The notes beneath the pieces were generated by a model, which made no database searches, was not told the DNA's origin, and saw nothing but the letters and a program-made list of their open reading frames with translations. A DNA stretch of 35,963 bases from a virus, in the IMG/VR virus record IMGVR_UViG_3300030090_003295, positions 1 through 35,963 of that record; one strand, given 5' to 3'. A program made the translations under genes and the position numbers. Positions 6,198 through 17,400 of this stretch are shown here, piece by piece. How positions within the stretch are numbered: position 1 is the first letter of the stretch; each line of letters starts with the position of its first letter.

Positions 6198-6958
6198 TAT
6201 AATTTAAAATTTCCTAGTTCATCAACTCTATTTTTTATTTGATCAAATTCCCAACTAGTTATTCTATTGGTATCCGCTACATCCTGCGCTTCAACTGCCA
6301 CCTCGTGATCTTCAATCATTTTAAGTATCTGTTGCTTAGTTTGCCACGCCACATTTTTAGGACCACCTGTATTCATTCCGCCTAGTTTAAAACCACCTTT
6401 TTCATCTTGCATCCTAGATATAAGACTAGTTAAATTTTTAACATAGTTTTCTTCTGTATAATCCATAGCTAATGCTTCTTCCATTATTTCACTAGATAAT
6501 TTAGCATCATGTTCCATATCTTTTAATATTCCTCTTGGTACTCCATCTAAACTACGCACTCTATTATACTGATCTTTATGCCATTGCTCACAAGCCGCAA
6601 CATTTTGATTTCTAGGATTTGTAGGATCAGGGTGACATTGCCAAGGTAAATTAGGTCCACTTCCTCCTATTGGTTCAAAATTATAAACCGACATTAAATA
6701 CGGATACTTTTTTTCTTTAGAGTTTGTAAACACTGGTTGATCACCTTGTCTTCTTCTTTCCATGGTTTCATAATATTTACTAGTACCTCTACGTTTAACA
6801 AAGTTTTCTTCTAACTTTTTTATCTCGCCCATTCTTTCATCTAAATTTTTATTAAAAGACGCGCGTTCATCTCTCCATGATTGAGGCATATAAGATTCAA
6901 ACCTTGAACCTGATCTTTCATCATTATTAGTAAATGGATTATTAATTTTAAAACTCAT
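6197..6958 (-). CDS. Hypothetical late protein, 253 aa
   Basis: A 253-aa hydrophilic protein beginning MSFKINNPFTNNDERSGSRF. Residues 30-75 are strongly charged and helical (DERMGEIKKLEENFVKRRG). A Pro/Cys/Trp-rich centre around residues 100-130 (WQCHPDPTNPRNQNVAACEQWHKDQYNRV) is followed by a helical C-terminal half. There is no signal peptide or membrane span. The Cys/His arrangement in the centre could bind metal, or the Cys could form a disulfide; neither can be shown. Its start lies 2 bases after the stop of the beta-barrel gene, and its stop overlaps the holin-like gene by one base. I do not recognise the family. A minor virion or cytoplasmic late protein is the most I can infer. Confidence 0.65.
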   Translation of the reverse strand: MSFKINNPFTNNDERSGSRFESYMPQSWRDERASFNKNLDERMGEIKKLEENFVKRRGTSKYYETMERRRQGDQPVFTNSKEKKYPYLMSVYNFEPIGGSGPNLPWQCHPDPTNPRNQNVAACEQWHKDQYNRVRSLDGVPRGILKDMEHDAKLSSEIMEEALAMDYTEENYVKNLTSLISRMQDEKGGFKLGGMNTGGPKNVAWQTKQQILKMIEDHEVAVEAQDVADTNRITSWEFDQIKNRVDELGNFKL

Positions 6959-6959
6959 T

Positions 6960-8144
6960 TTATTTCAATGTTATGTTCAAACCAACTGAACTGTTATATA
7001 TTTTACTATCCCAAAATTTGGTGTATTCGCCTTCAACAAATATTCCTATGTTTTTGTTTAATTTCCAACCAAACACTACACCTGTTTGGTAATCTTCCCA
7101 TTGTTCTTTTTCAGCATCTTGTATTAATCCACCTAAACCCCAGTTATTTCTATTATGATAACTAAAGTCTTCATCACCTTTAATGTATTTGTGATATGGT
7201 AGTAAATAAGAACCATAAGCATGTAGCCAGAAATTATTTTTATAATGATAAAAATCAAAACCGAGCACTGGTGAAATTACACCAAATTCATCTAATTCAC
7301 CCCATACTTCATTGTTGTAGCGATTAATTAAGTTTTCAAACACTGTGTCTCGAAACTGTAAATCAGTATAAGCAACAACTTCGCCTTGAGGATTATACCA
7401 GTAATAATCATATACTTGTTCACCATCAATATCTATAGTAACCCATTGATCAGTATAACCATAGTTATAACCTAATTGATACCAATAATTAACTGGCCAA
7501 CCATTTTCATCTGTTTCATTTAACCATATTTCTATAGGATTATATCCATAAGGTCTTTCATGCGTACGAAATATAGCACCAGCGTTTAAAGAAAACTTTT
7601 CACCAATAGGAAGCTTAGCTCTTAATTCAGCTGATTTATAGTTAAAATTAATTTTACCTTGTTTTCTACTTTCTACCTTAGCAATATGATATTTACCACT
7701 ATGTTTTAAAAAATATCGATGATTTTTAAATATTTCATCTCTGGATCTTTCTTTTTCAATATGTACTACGTATTCTAAACCTTTAATCGGTGAGTTAGAA
7801 GCTGCTAAACCTACGTTAGATTCAGTACCATCGTAATAGTTTTTACCTTTAACCTCATAATCAAATCTAGCAATTTTTCTAATACCAAAACCATAGCGAT
7901 AATCATAGTCATAATAATCTGTACCATCAACAACAACTGGTGGTTCATATATATTTCCGCTAGGATTAGTTCTTACAAAATAATCTTTAGGTTGTTCTTT
8001 AGGATTTTGTATATCACCTGCTAAATAAATTGTACTATACTCAAATAGATCTTCGTATATACTTTTAAATAAATTCTTCTTTTCTTGAGCATTAGCAGAT
8101 ACCGCAATAACCGCCGCAAAGAGGACAAGGATTAGTTGTTTCAT
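6960..8144 (-). CDS. Outer-membrane beta-barrel-like protein with signal peptide
   Basis: A 394-aa protein predicted to be exported: MKQLILVLFAAVIAVSANAQ is a clear Sec signal with AxA-type cleavage near residue 20. The mature chain is dominated by alternating hydrophobic/polar segments rich in Tyr, Trp, Phe and Gly: GFGIRKIARFDYEV, YRYFL-type strands, ELRAKLPIGEKFSLNAGAIF, FWLHAYGSYLLPYHKYI, QTGVVFGWKLNKNIGIFVEGEYTKF. It ends SVGLNITLK, as bacterial barrel proteins end in a terminal strand. The last ~110 residues read most like consecutive barrel hairpins. Long Tyr/Asp-rich loops (DYYDYDYRYG, YNYGYTDQWV) could face outward. The gene lies in the phage late operon and overlaps the next small secreted gene by 4 bases. 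Superinfection exclusion, receptor masking or envelope weakening are possible roles; none is shown. Confidence 0.72.
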   Translation of the reverse strand: MKQLILVLFAAVIAVSANAQEKKNLFKSIYEDLFEYSTIYLAGDIQNPKEQPKDYFVRTNPSGNIYEPPVVVDGTDYYDYDYRYGFGIRKIARFDYEVKGKNYYDGTESNVGLAASNSPIKGLEYVVHIEKERSRDEIFKNHRYFLKHSGKYHIAKVESRKQGKINFNYKSAELRAKLPIGEKFSLNAGAIFRTHERPYGYNPIEIWLNETDENGWPVNYWYQLGYNYGYTDQWVTIDIDGEQVYDYYWYNPQGEVVAYTDLQFRDTVFENLINRYNNEVWGELDEFGVISPVLGFDFYHYKNNFWLHAYGSYLLPYHKYIKGDEDFSYHNRNNWGLGGLIQDAEKEQWEDYQTGVVFGWKLNKNIGIFVEGEYTKFWDSKIYNSSVGLNITLK

Positions 8145-8374
8145 TTGTCATTTTTTCTTTTTTTACGTTTTTTTCTTTTTTTTCTCTCCCACTCTGTAAC
8201 AACATAAGATCTAATTGTTATTTCTTTAGGTTCTACACAGTGATTAGTTTTAATTACTTGAACTTTATAGTTAGGTAATTTTTTTTCTTCAACAGTAACA
8301 CATTTCTTTTTAATTTCTTGTGAAAATGCAACTGTCGATATTAATAATAATAAGATTAAAATAGTTTTTTTCAT
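8141..8374 (-). CDS. Small secreted basic protein
   Basis: A 77-aa protein with a signal peptide (MKKTILILLLLISTVAFSQ, cleavage after about residue 19). The mature part has two Cys (KKKCVTVEEK and NHCVEP), about 20 residues apart, which may form a disulfide in the periplasm. The C-terminus is a run of Lys/Arg (ERKKRKKRKKRKNDK) that could bind lipopolysaccharide, peptidoglycan or DNA. No lipobox is visible, so it is probably not a lipoprotein. It overlaps the beta-barrel gene by ATGA and follows the 25-codon ORF by one base. It could be a spanin-like or envelope-binding factor; the family is not recognised. Confidence 0.65.
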   Translation of the reverse strand: MKKTILILLLLISTVAFSQEIKKKCVTVEEKKLPNYKVQVIKTNHCVEPKEITIRSYVVTEWERKKRKKRKKRKNDK

Positions 8375-8375
8375 T

Positions 8376-8453
8376 TTATTTATATTTTTTAAACATTAAT
8401 TTATATAGCAATTTGTTCCAAGCTTGCTGTAACTTGTCTATGAATTTTTTCAT
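8376..8453 (-). CDS. 25-aa cationic amphipathic micro-ORF coupled to the giant gene
   Basis: The ATG at 8451-8453 overlaps the TGA stop (8450-8452) of the 3012-aa gene in an ATGA junction, the standard sign of translational coupling. The peptide, MKKFIDKLQQAWNKLLYKLM followed by FKKYK, has eight Lys and regularly spaced Phe, Ile, Leu, Trp and Tyr, giving an amphipathic helix. The next gene starts one base beyond its stop, so it exactly fills what would otherwise be the only gap in this part of the operon. Function is unknown; membrane binding is plausible from composition. Confidence 0.5.
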   Translation of the reverse strand: MKKFIDKLQQAWNKLLYKLMFKKYK

Positions 8454-11400
8454 TTTATTTTCATTTTAGGGATTATCCAATATTCTACTTTACCATTTGG
8501 TCTAATAACTTCTATAAAGTCTTCATTTAGTTTACCTGATGGTTTTCCTTTTGTCATAGGTATTCTTTTATAACCTTTATCTTTTAATTTTGTAGTATTT
8601 TCTTTATAGTCTTTTTCTCTATTCGCATCTTCTTGCGCTTCATTTCCAACAGTTGTAGGTGTTCCCCAATATGGTAAACCAACACTCCAACTACTCCAAC
8701 CTAAAGCTAAAGCAAATCTTTGCCACATAGCTGTATCTCTATCTGCCATTTGCATTAAAGTCATTGTCATTCTCATAGCTCTATCTAAAGGTATATTAAA
8801 TCCAGCATCTATTACTTGAGCTAAAGCATAGTAAGCAGGGTTTTCTAAACTAAATCCTCTACGCTTAATTTCATCTCTATTATATTTAAATGTTTTTCTA
8901 ACAGATCTAACTTTTCTTACTTTAGTATCTACTGTGGGAGAAAAATCAAACATATTCCAAGCAAAGTCGTCACCAAAGTCTGGTAAACCATCTTCTCTAA
9001 TACTTATCTCTCTACTCATGGATATAAGAGTATCAACTAAAGCACCTCCATATCCTAAACCTCTTAATAAAGAACTTAACATACCAAATCCTATATTTGC
9101 AGCTCTATCTTCTCTATTTTGTGCTTTCTTTTGTTCTTCTTCATCACCAAATGCTAGAGCAAATAAAGCTTGTTGTAAAGCGTTAAATATTAAATTTTGT
9201 ACTGCACCGTAATAAACTATTTTACTTACATTAGATTTCCAATCACCTCTACCTGCTAATAAATCTTGCGTAGATCTTTTTATTATACGAGCATACTGCA
9301 TAGGAGTGTTAGCGTAGTTAAGAACAATTCTACCTAATCCGCTAGCTTGTTGCATTGATATTCTATCAGTTCTACTAGACTGTTGAGTTTCTTCTGATAT
9401 TTGATAGAAATCATCAAACGCTTTTCGTTCAGCCTCTTTTTGAGTATAAAGTTTTCCAGTATCTGGATTTATTTCTTTTAATAATCTATTTAATCTATTT
9501 CTATAAAAAGTAGCACCACCTGTTGCAATTGCTATACTATCTGCTATTCTTGTAAATACAAAACCTTTATTTAATAAATACGAAATAACTCCTTTTAAAC
9601 CTCCTTTTTTCGATGCTTCTGCAATTTCAGATTCAGCAACATTAATTTTCATACCGTTACGTCTTTGTACTAAATAATCTGAATTCATTAAGTACATCAC
9701 ATCTTTCCAGTATTGTTTTTGATTAGCAAAAGCTTTACCTGCCATGATCAAATTGTTATCACTCCAGTTTATAAAGTTAACATTAGATATTAACTGTAAC
9801 AAAGCAGATTTTCTATTTAAGAACATTGTAGTACCCACAGAGTTATTAATCCAATCAATTACATTGTCTACTTGAGGGTTACCACTTTGAGCTCTATTGC
9901 TACCGCTTTTCATTCTAGCAAGAATATTTTTTAAAGCTACAACATAATTACTACCATATAAAGCTTCAAGTTTGTTAAGATTCTTTTTAGAAAATATAAT
10001 ATCTACGTTTTGCTGCCATTCAGCTAAAGCTTCTTTTCTATATGTTTTTTGAATGCTATTTATTATATCGCCAGTAATACTTCCACCAACCCAATTACCG
10101 TCTTTAGGACCTGGATAACCTTTTCCTTTTTGTATAAAAATTATTTTTTCAGCAAATATTCTCATGTCAGGATCATTTGCAATTAAGCTTACTAGTTTTT
10201 TTCTATCTCTAGTAGATAACCCAGGTATTTCCATACCTTGCGAATCCCACATAAACACTCTTAATGCTTGAGAATAAGTATAATTACTATAACCTATTTC
10301 ATCTTGTAAATTATCAGGTATATTTTCTAAGCTATCTCTTAATGCTTTAAAATCATTTGACGCTGCTATTTTAGCTGCTATAACTTCTTGTTCAGCTCTA
10401 TTAAAAGGATTAATTAAATTTTCTTTAATCCAAACTAAAGCTCTATCTCCATCTTTACCTTTAGGTAATAATTTATACATTAAACCTAAAAAGTCTTCAG
10501 CTGATGGTGGTATAATAAATTCAAATCTATTCGCCTTTTTGCCTTCTACTTTAGCTCTAGCATCTGAATAAGTTTTAAACCATTCCTTACCACTTTGTTG
10601 TTCTATTATAACATTAAAATCTTTATCAAGATCTACTTCTTTACTAGATCTAGCTTGTTGTATGTCAGATTTAACATCAACTTGATCAAGTACATTTTTA
10701 ACAGCTTGTACATTAGCTAATGCATCGTCTGCAAAATAAAAATCATTATAACCTTGAGCTGTTTTATCTAATATCCATAATGCTTTCGCCTCAGGACTAC
10801 CATTTTCTAAACCAGTTATATTTCCTAATGGTATATTTAAACCAATACCATCTAAGAATTTTTTAATAGCAACTGCAGATAGTTGTGGTCTTGCGGTTAA
10901 AACAAATATATCACCACTACCAAACTTATCTTGACGTTTTAAAGCTAGATCAGCTAGTGGTCCTTTTCTACCATTAACAACTTTATTAAATTCACTAAAA
11001 TCAAACTCAGCTCCATTAGCTTCTAAATCTTCTGCTTGATTAGCAAATTCTGCTGGTGTTATTTTTATAATTTCACCTGTTGCAAGTTTAACTAACACTT
11101 TACTATCACTGTATGCTAATGTATCATCAAAATCAAAAACACTAATACCTTTTGGTTCTTTACTATATCTTCTTGCTAAGTCTGCTGTAGTATCTGCATC
11201 GTTCATAGCTTTGATAGAAGCTTCAGTATCACCATCACTATCAATCAAATCAAACAAAGTCTTCTTATTTATAGTTACTTGTTTTGAAGATTTTTTATTT
11301 ACTGTGTTAGAATCTTTTAATAATTGCTTCGCTTTTTCAATAGTCATAGCATCTTCATCTGGAAAAGCATCAGGTGCTAATACTTTAAGTAATAGTTCAT

Positions 11401-14400
11401 TTTGATAATGTATACTGTCTGGATTTTGATCTGCTTTTGCTAAAGGTAAACCTAAATGCTCTGCTACAGTTACTACTTCACCATTATCATCTAGCATTAT
11501 ATAAGAATTTAAATCAATATTAGGATTACCTAATAAATATCTTACCCACGCATTAGGGTTTTTCATTCCCCAAAATATACCTGGTTGTCTTTCTTGAAAA
11601 CCAGCTTTAGTAATTATATTATCATCTGTTTTTAATAATTGACCTTGTATATAATTATCTGCTAAAAATTTAAAATCTTTATCAATAGTGTTGTTTATCA
11701 ACATATCTATAATAGCTCTAGCAACATTGTTAACAGGTAACATATGTTCTGCTTCATAATTTTTAAGAGCTCCTTCAACCAGTTCGTTATCTTTTTTTCT
11801 AACATTTAATATAGGTGTTGTAAAAGGTAGGGTAGAAGTAGAGAAAAATTTAATAGGAGCTAATACTCTTAAATCGTGAGTTGGTATATTGCCTTGACTT
11901 TCTATCCATGCAGCCCAAAATTCTAATCTAGCTGAAATAATGTCACCATCTTTCTTACCACCTCTTATATCTTTATCTATTCTTTTAACTATTTTTTCTA
12001 ATACTTTAACTTTATCGTTTTGTAGTTTTTGAAACTTAGGATCTTTTAAAGTCTTTCTTCTTTCAGCAGCTGTTTGTTTAGCATATTTCTGCTGTTCAGT
12101 TCTTGCCGTGCTTAAAACATCCCATTCTGCCTTGGTTAAAGCTTTACCTTGTTTTGGTATTTTTGTTTTATCTAAGAAGTATTCATTACCAACTTTTTTA
12201 GCATACTTATCTATAAAAGCTTTATTATTTTTTACAAAATCAACATCTAAAGGCTTGTTATATATTTGGTTTTCAAAACCTTCAGGATCATTCTTTGATT
12301 TTTTTAACCCACTAGATGGAAACATAGATTTACTATGTTTAAACCAAGAATAAGAATTAAAGAAATCTGTTCCAAACTCAGGAAGCATTCTAATAACAGC
12401 TTCATTTCTTTGTTTCTTTTGTTCATCTGAAAATGTATCAGACCAATTAGATTTAGTAGAAGGATAAGGGTTATAACCGTTATCTCTTAATATTTCTTTA
12501 GGTTTTTTAAGAACTGTTCTACCTACTCGTTGAAAGTCTTTGCTTTCAAACATCTTAGTAATATCTGTTTCGCCTTCAGTTTCTATACTAAGTCTAACAT
12601 CATCTAACGATGTGTCTTCTAAATTTCTTTTATCTAACGCAAACTCTAGCTCAGCCATAAACTGTTCAGCATTTAAATTAGAATCTCTAAAATCTAATCT
12701 ATTCTGCAAGTTGTTCATGAACTCTTGATCAGCAGCTATTTCGTTCATACCTTCTACAGCTAAACCTTCACCAATTAAACTCATTAATGATTGATGACGT
12801 TTTTCACCTGCTAAAAAGTATTGTTTTACTTTTCTTAATTTATTATCAGTTATAGCTGGTATCTGATATACTTGTTTATTAAAATCAGTACGCTTACCGT
12901 TTTCTATTTTAATAGTTGGTGTGGTACCTGTTTGCTTTATACCAAATAATTTACCAAATCTACGTTTAATATTAGCAACTGGTATTGATTTAATAAAATT
13001 ATTATTATTAAATAATTTGTTTACATTGTCTATATATTGTTCGCTTCCAAAAGGTCCTAATGCTTTTTTAATTATAGCTCTATATTCTTTTGTTTTAGTT
13101 TTTTCTACTATATATTTAGCTACTTTTTTAGGATCTGTACCAACTCTTAATATAGCTTCAGTAATATCATTTTTTAAGAAAGCTATTTGTTCGGCTCTTA
13201 TTTCACCTGTTATATTGTCAGATATTACTTTTATTGAATTAGGAAAAACCTTAGCTCTAGGACGTCTTTCTTTTGCAGCAGGCTTTTCATCAAAGTCCGT
13301 TTGCGTAGTTGTATCTGCTACTTGTCTTGCTTCATCTCTATCAATACTTCTAGCTTCGCCTTTACCTAAATTTTCTCTTGCTATTCTACCAGCCTTTATA
13401 TTAAATAAATTACTTGTTTGTTGACCTGGACCTAATAAATTTACATCCTGTTCTTCATTATATTTTTTAAGAGTTAATAAATATTCATTTTTTAAAGCTG
13501 TTCTAAATTGAGATTTAGTTAACAAACTACCTGGTCTATATAGTCTGTTTAATGTAGCTTCTATTACAGGAGCTGCCGCAGCTAAAACTCTATTTTGATC
13601 AAAAGTATTATCTAAATCAAAATCAGGATCGTTTATTAAATTATCTACTTGACCATATGAATCAACAACTTCTTTGCTTTCTAATTGATTATCTTGTTGA
13701 GCATCACCTCTATCTATTACATTACCCTCAAGATCTGTAATACTAGTATCAGTATCTAAAGCTATATTTACATCTGCAATACCAAAAGTACCCTTACCTT
13801 TAGCTAAATTTTGTAAACCTCTTGATAAACCTTTACCGCTTTCTACTGCTAAGTTGTAATCTCTTACTAAATTTAAAACATCTGCTCCACTATTAAATCC
13901 TAATTGAAAACCTAATGAAGAAAAGAATCTTCTAAATGCATCACCAATTTTTGTACCTGTATCTTCGTTTATAACAACACCGTTTCTAGTCATAGCTTCA
14001 CTTAGCAATGGCATTATTTCTTCAAGTACTACATTGTCACTTATTTTAGGATCATTTATATACTGGTTAAGTCGCGCCCCTAATTCATTGGTCATAATAG
14101 TTATTTTACCACTATTAACTCCATTTCTTATTTCTTTAAGTAAAGCTTTACCTAATCTAGCACTAGCAGTAGGATCTCTTCTTACTAACGCATCTAATAA
14201 ACCATGAAAACCTTCGTGTTGACCAGTAGTAAAAAACCCTTTTTTAGATGATTTAGCTGTATCTATTAACGCATATTTTTTTCCATTAGCAGTTACAAAA
14301 GCACCAAAACCTATACTTCTATCTACATTTGCGTTGGGATCTTCCTTTTTTAATTCAGCTATTTTAGCTTCTATTTCAGTAGTATTTCCTTCTATATACG

Positions 14401-17400
14401 CATAACCTATTTGTTCTGCTATTTTTTGATTACCAATATTTAAATCTGCTGTGTACAATAAAGCTAAATCTGTTTTTAAATCTTCTATTTGTACATCTAT
14501 TGCGCTGTGAAACTCAGGTGCTAAATCTTTTTTACTTGCATTTAAATCATCAATTTGTTGTAATAATTGACTTATTTCTAAAGTGTTTTCTGTTTTTATC
14601 CAACTAGGTAATTTAAAAACTTGATTTTTTAAAGCAATAGCATCGTTATAAAATTGATCAGCAGCAGATAGTTCTAAATCTCCTGCAGCAACCATTTGAT
14701 CTAATAGCTTTTTTAATTTTGCTGGACTTTTACCTAACAACATCAAATCTTGTATGTACTGTTGACTGTTAGTGTTTATTCCTCCAGTTGCCAATAAACC
14801 CATGCTACCTCCAGCAGCAAAAGAATAAATACCTGTATTAATAGCTTCATCACGAGTAAAATCCTCATCTAATAATTTTTTACCTACTACATTATTTAAA
14901 ATGGGATTTATTAATTCTTGCTGTCCACCTTCTTGCAATTCTTCTTGTAAAGTTTCTAAACTACCAGCTACTACTACATTGTATAATTTATTAAACACGC
15001 CTCTTGAAGTTGGACTTAAATTAGTAAAATAATTTCTCCAATAACTATTATAACCTTTCATTCCTCCTTTTTTAAAGGCATCTATAGATCTATTAGCAAC
15101 TCCTCTAAAACCTGATACAGCCCAAGGAATTTTATCATAAATAGCTTGTGGCGTGGCAACACTTGTTAAAAACCACCAACCACCTTGTAAAAGACTAGCT
15201 TGATTTGCTAACGATCTAGCATCCTCATCTTTTAAACCAGCTCCAATTGCAGTTTTATAAGTATTAATATATCCATCAGCCGCACCAGCAAAACCATAAT
15301 AACTAGCTGTATTAAGAAGATTACTTGCTGTTTTTACTTGAGAAGGATTAAATTTAAATCTAGAGTTTGCTAAAGATGTTTCAATTCTTTGAGTTAAACC
15401 TGTTTTTTTACCAGCCCATCTTGTAGCAAAGGTACCTGTAATATCAAATATTAAACCTCCCCATACAACTCCACCCATTCTTATTTGATCTCCAACAGAA
15501 ATCATTTTACCACGAGTTTCACTATTATCTAAAGCTGTTTTTACTTTTTCGTATTCTTCAGGGTTATCTGGTACATATTGTATTTCAAATTCTGAATCAT
15601 AAATCATACCAGAATCATCCATGATAAATGTTTTATTAACACCGTCTATTTCAACACTAGCTTCAACTCCTGTTACAACACCAGGAGTACCTATATAAGT
15701 TTCATTATAATAACGATCATCTACCATGTCGCTAAACAAACTGCTTTGAGTGTTAAATAAATCAGCATCGTTGTCATACCATGAGTAAGCACCTGATATT
15801 ATTCTTTTATTAAAATTAATTATATTACTAAATCTATCTGCAAATCCTTTGCCAAAATTAGTAAAAAAGTTTTCTTCAAACACCTGCCCTTTACTTTCAC
15901 CTCCTTTTACTCTAACAGAGTTTTTTCTTCTTTGCTCTTCAATACTTGCTCTAAAACTATAATAATCATTAAAATTATCTTTTTGATAATCTTTCCAAAT
16001 TTTTCTATTAAATTTAGACAAACTAAATAAATAATCTACAGCTTCTGATTCTGTTATATCATTTCCTAATGACGCAGCTAAATCTTCTCTTACCGCGTTT
16101 AACAAATCCTCATTCATATACCAGTTGGTAAATGATATTTTTTCTATTTCTCCAAATGTAGTTATTTGTTCACCATTTGCTAATTTTCTATTTAATTCCT
16201 TTATATGCTTTTTATATTTATGTACATTGCTTTTAAAATAATTACTTAGTAAATAAATACCATTTTTAATTTCTTCTTGTTTTATGTATTGGTTAAGTAT
16301 TTCTACTACATTACCTTCTTTTACTGCATTTACTTGTCCAATATCACTTTTATCATCAAGTAATTTAAAATTTTCAGGTAAATTAGTTTTCCATGGAGTA
16401 TTTTTTCCGCTTTGTGATTGAATATAGCTATCAATAATATCATTTAAATCAAAATTGTTTGGTTTATTTAATTGAACCCAAGCTAAAAAAGATTCTAATT
16501 TAACACCTAATGCATCTAAATTATTAGGTAATTCACTTGTGTTGCCAAATATTATATCAAATACAGCTAAATCATTATCCGCGTCTACATCTAAATCTTT
16601 TAATACGTTCTGCACATAATCAGAACCAGCTTCTCCTGAATAACTCCAACCGCTTAAATCATATTGTTTATCATAATTTTGAGATATAAACATTGCGTTT
16701 TCTCCACTTACATCTACCATGAGATCAAAACTTTGTTCAGTAACATCTGATTTACTAATAGTTTCTAAAAAATCATCACTACCAGATAATATATAACCCT
16801 CATCAATAGCGTTTTTAGCCGATTTATTTATAGACTTAAGATCATAAAGTTGATTATCAAGTTTTCTAAGCCGCTGCATATTAAGAAGATCATCTACATC
16901 GTATTCTTCATTTTGATCAAACAATATTTGTATATCAAACATTGATTGCTTATCTTTAACTTGCTTCCATTCATCTTCTTGAGTATCTCTATAATAATAT
17001 TGTAATATACCCTCATCAGAAAAATCAAACTTATAAAAACCTCCATGAGTATCAAACTCTGTTTCTTCACCTGGTTGGGCAATTTTAGTAAAAGGTTCTA
17101 ATGATTTAGCTACTCTATCTCTTTGAGCCTGTATAGAATTATTAAAAGCAATAGCTTGTGGTTTCCATTCATCATCAGGTAATTCTGCTATATTCCACAT
17201 TCCAGTATTTTGATTCCAATATTTTTCTGCTTCAATTCTAGCAAAAACATCAATACCTATTGATCGTCCTATTTCAGGATAAAGACTAGTATTACGAGAT
17301 TCTTCTACTTTATTTCTAAAACCTTCACCTTCAAATATTCCTGTAGAAATTTCATCAAACCAATCTTGATCTGCCACTCTTTCAGTTTCTGGTGCTTCTG

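Noticed and set aside
8155-8200. Simple A/T-rich repeat at the Lys/Arg codon run
   Set aside because: The repetitive AAGAAAAAACG-like sequence is explained by the coding of the Lys/Arg tail of the secreted basic protein.
12921-13424. 167-codon open frame on the + strand inside the giant gene
   Set aside because: It is the antisense of a continuous 3012-aa gene. Its hydrophobic Leu/Ile/Ser/Phe-rich product is what the complement of Lys/Asn/Glu-rich codons gives in A/T-rich DNA.
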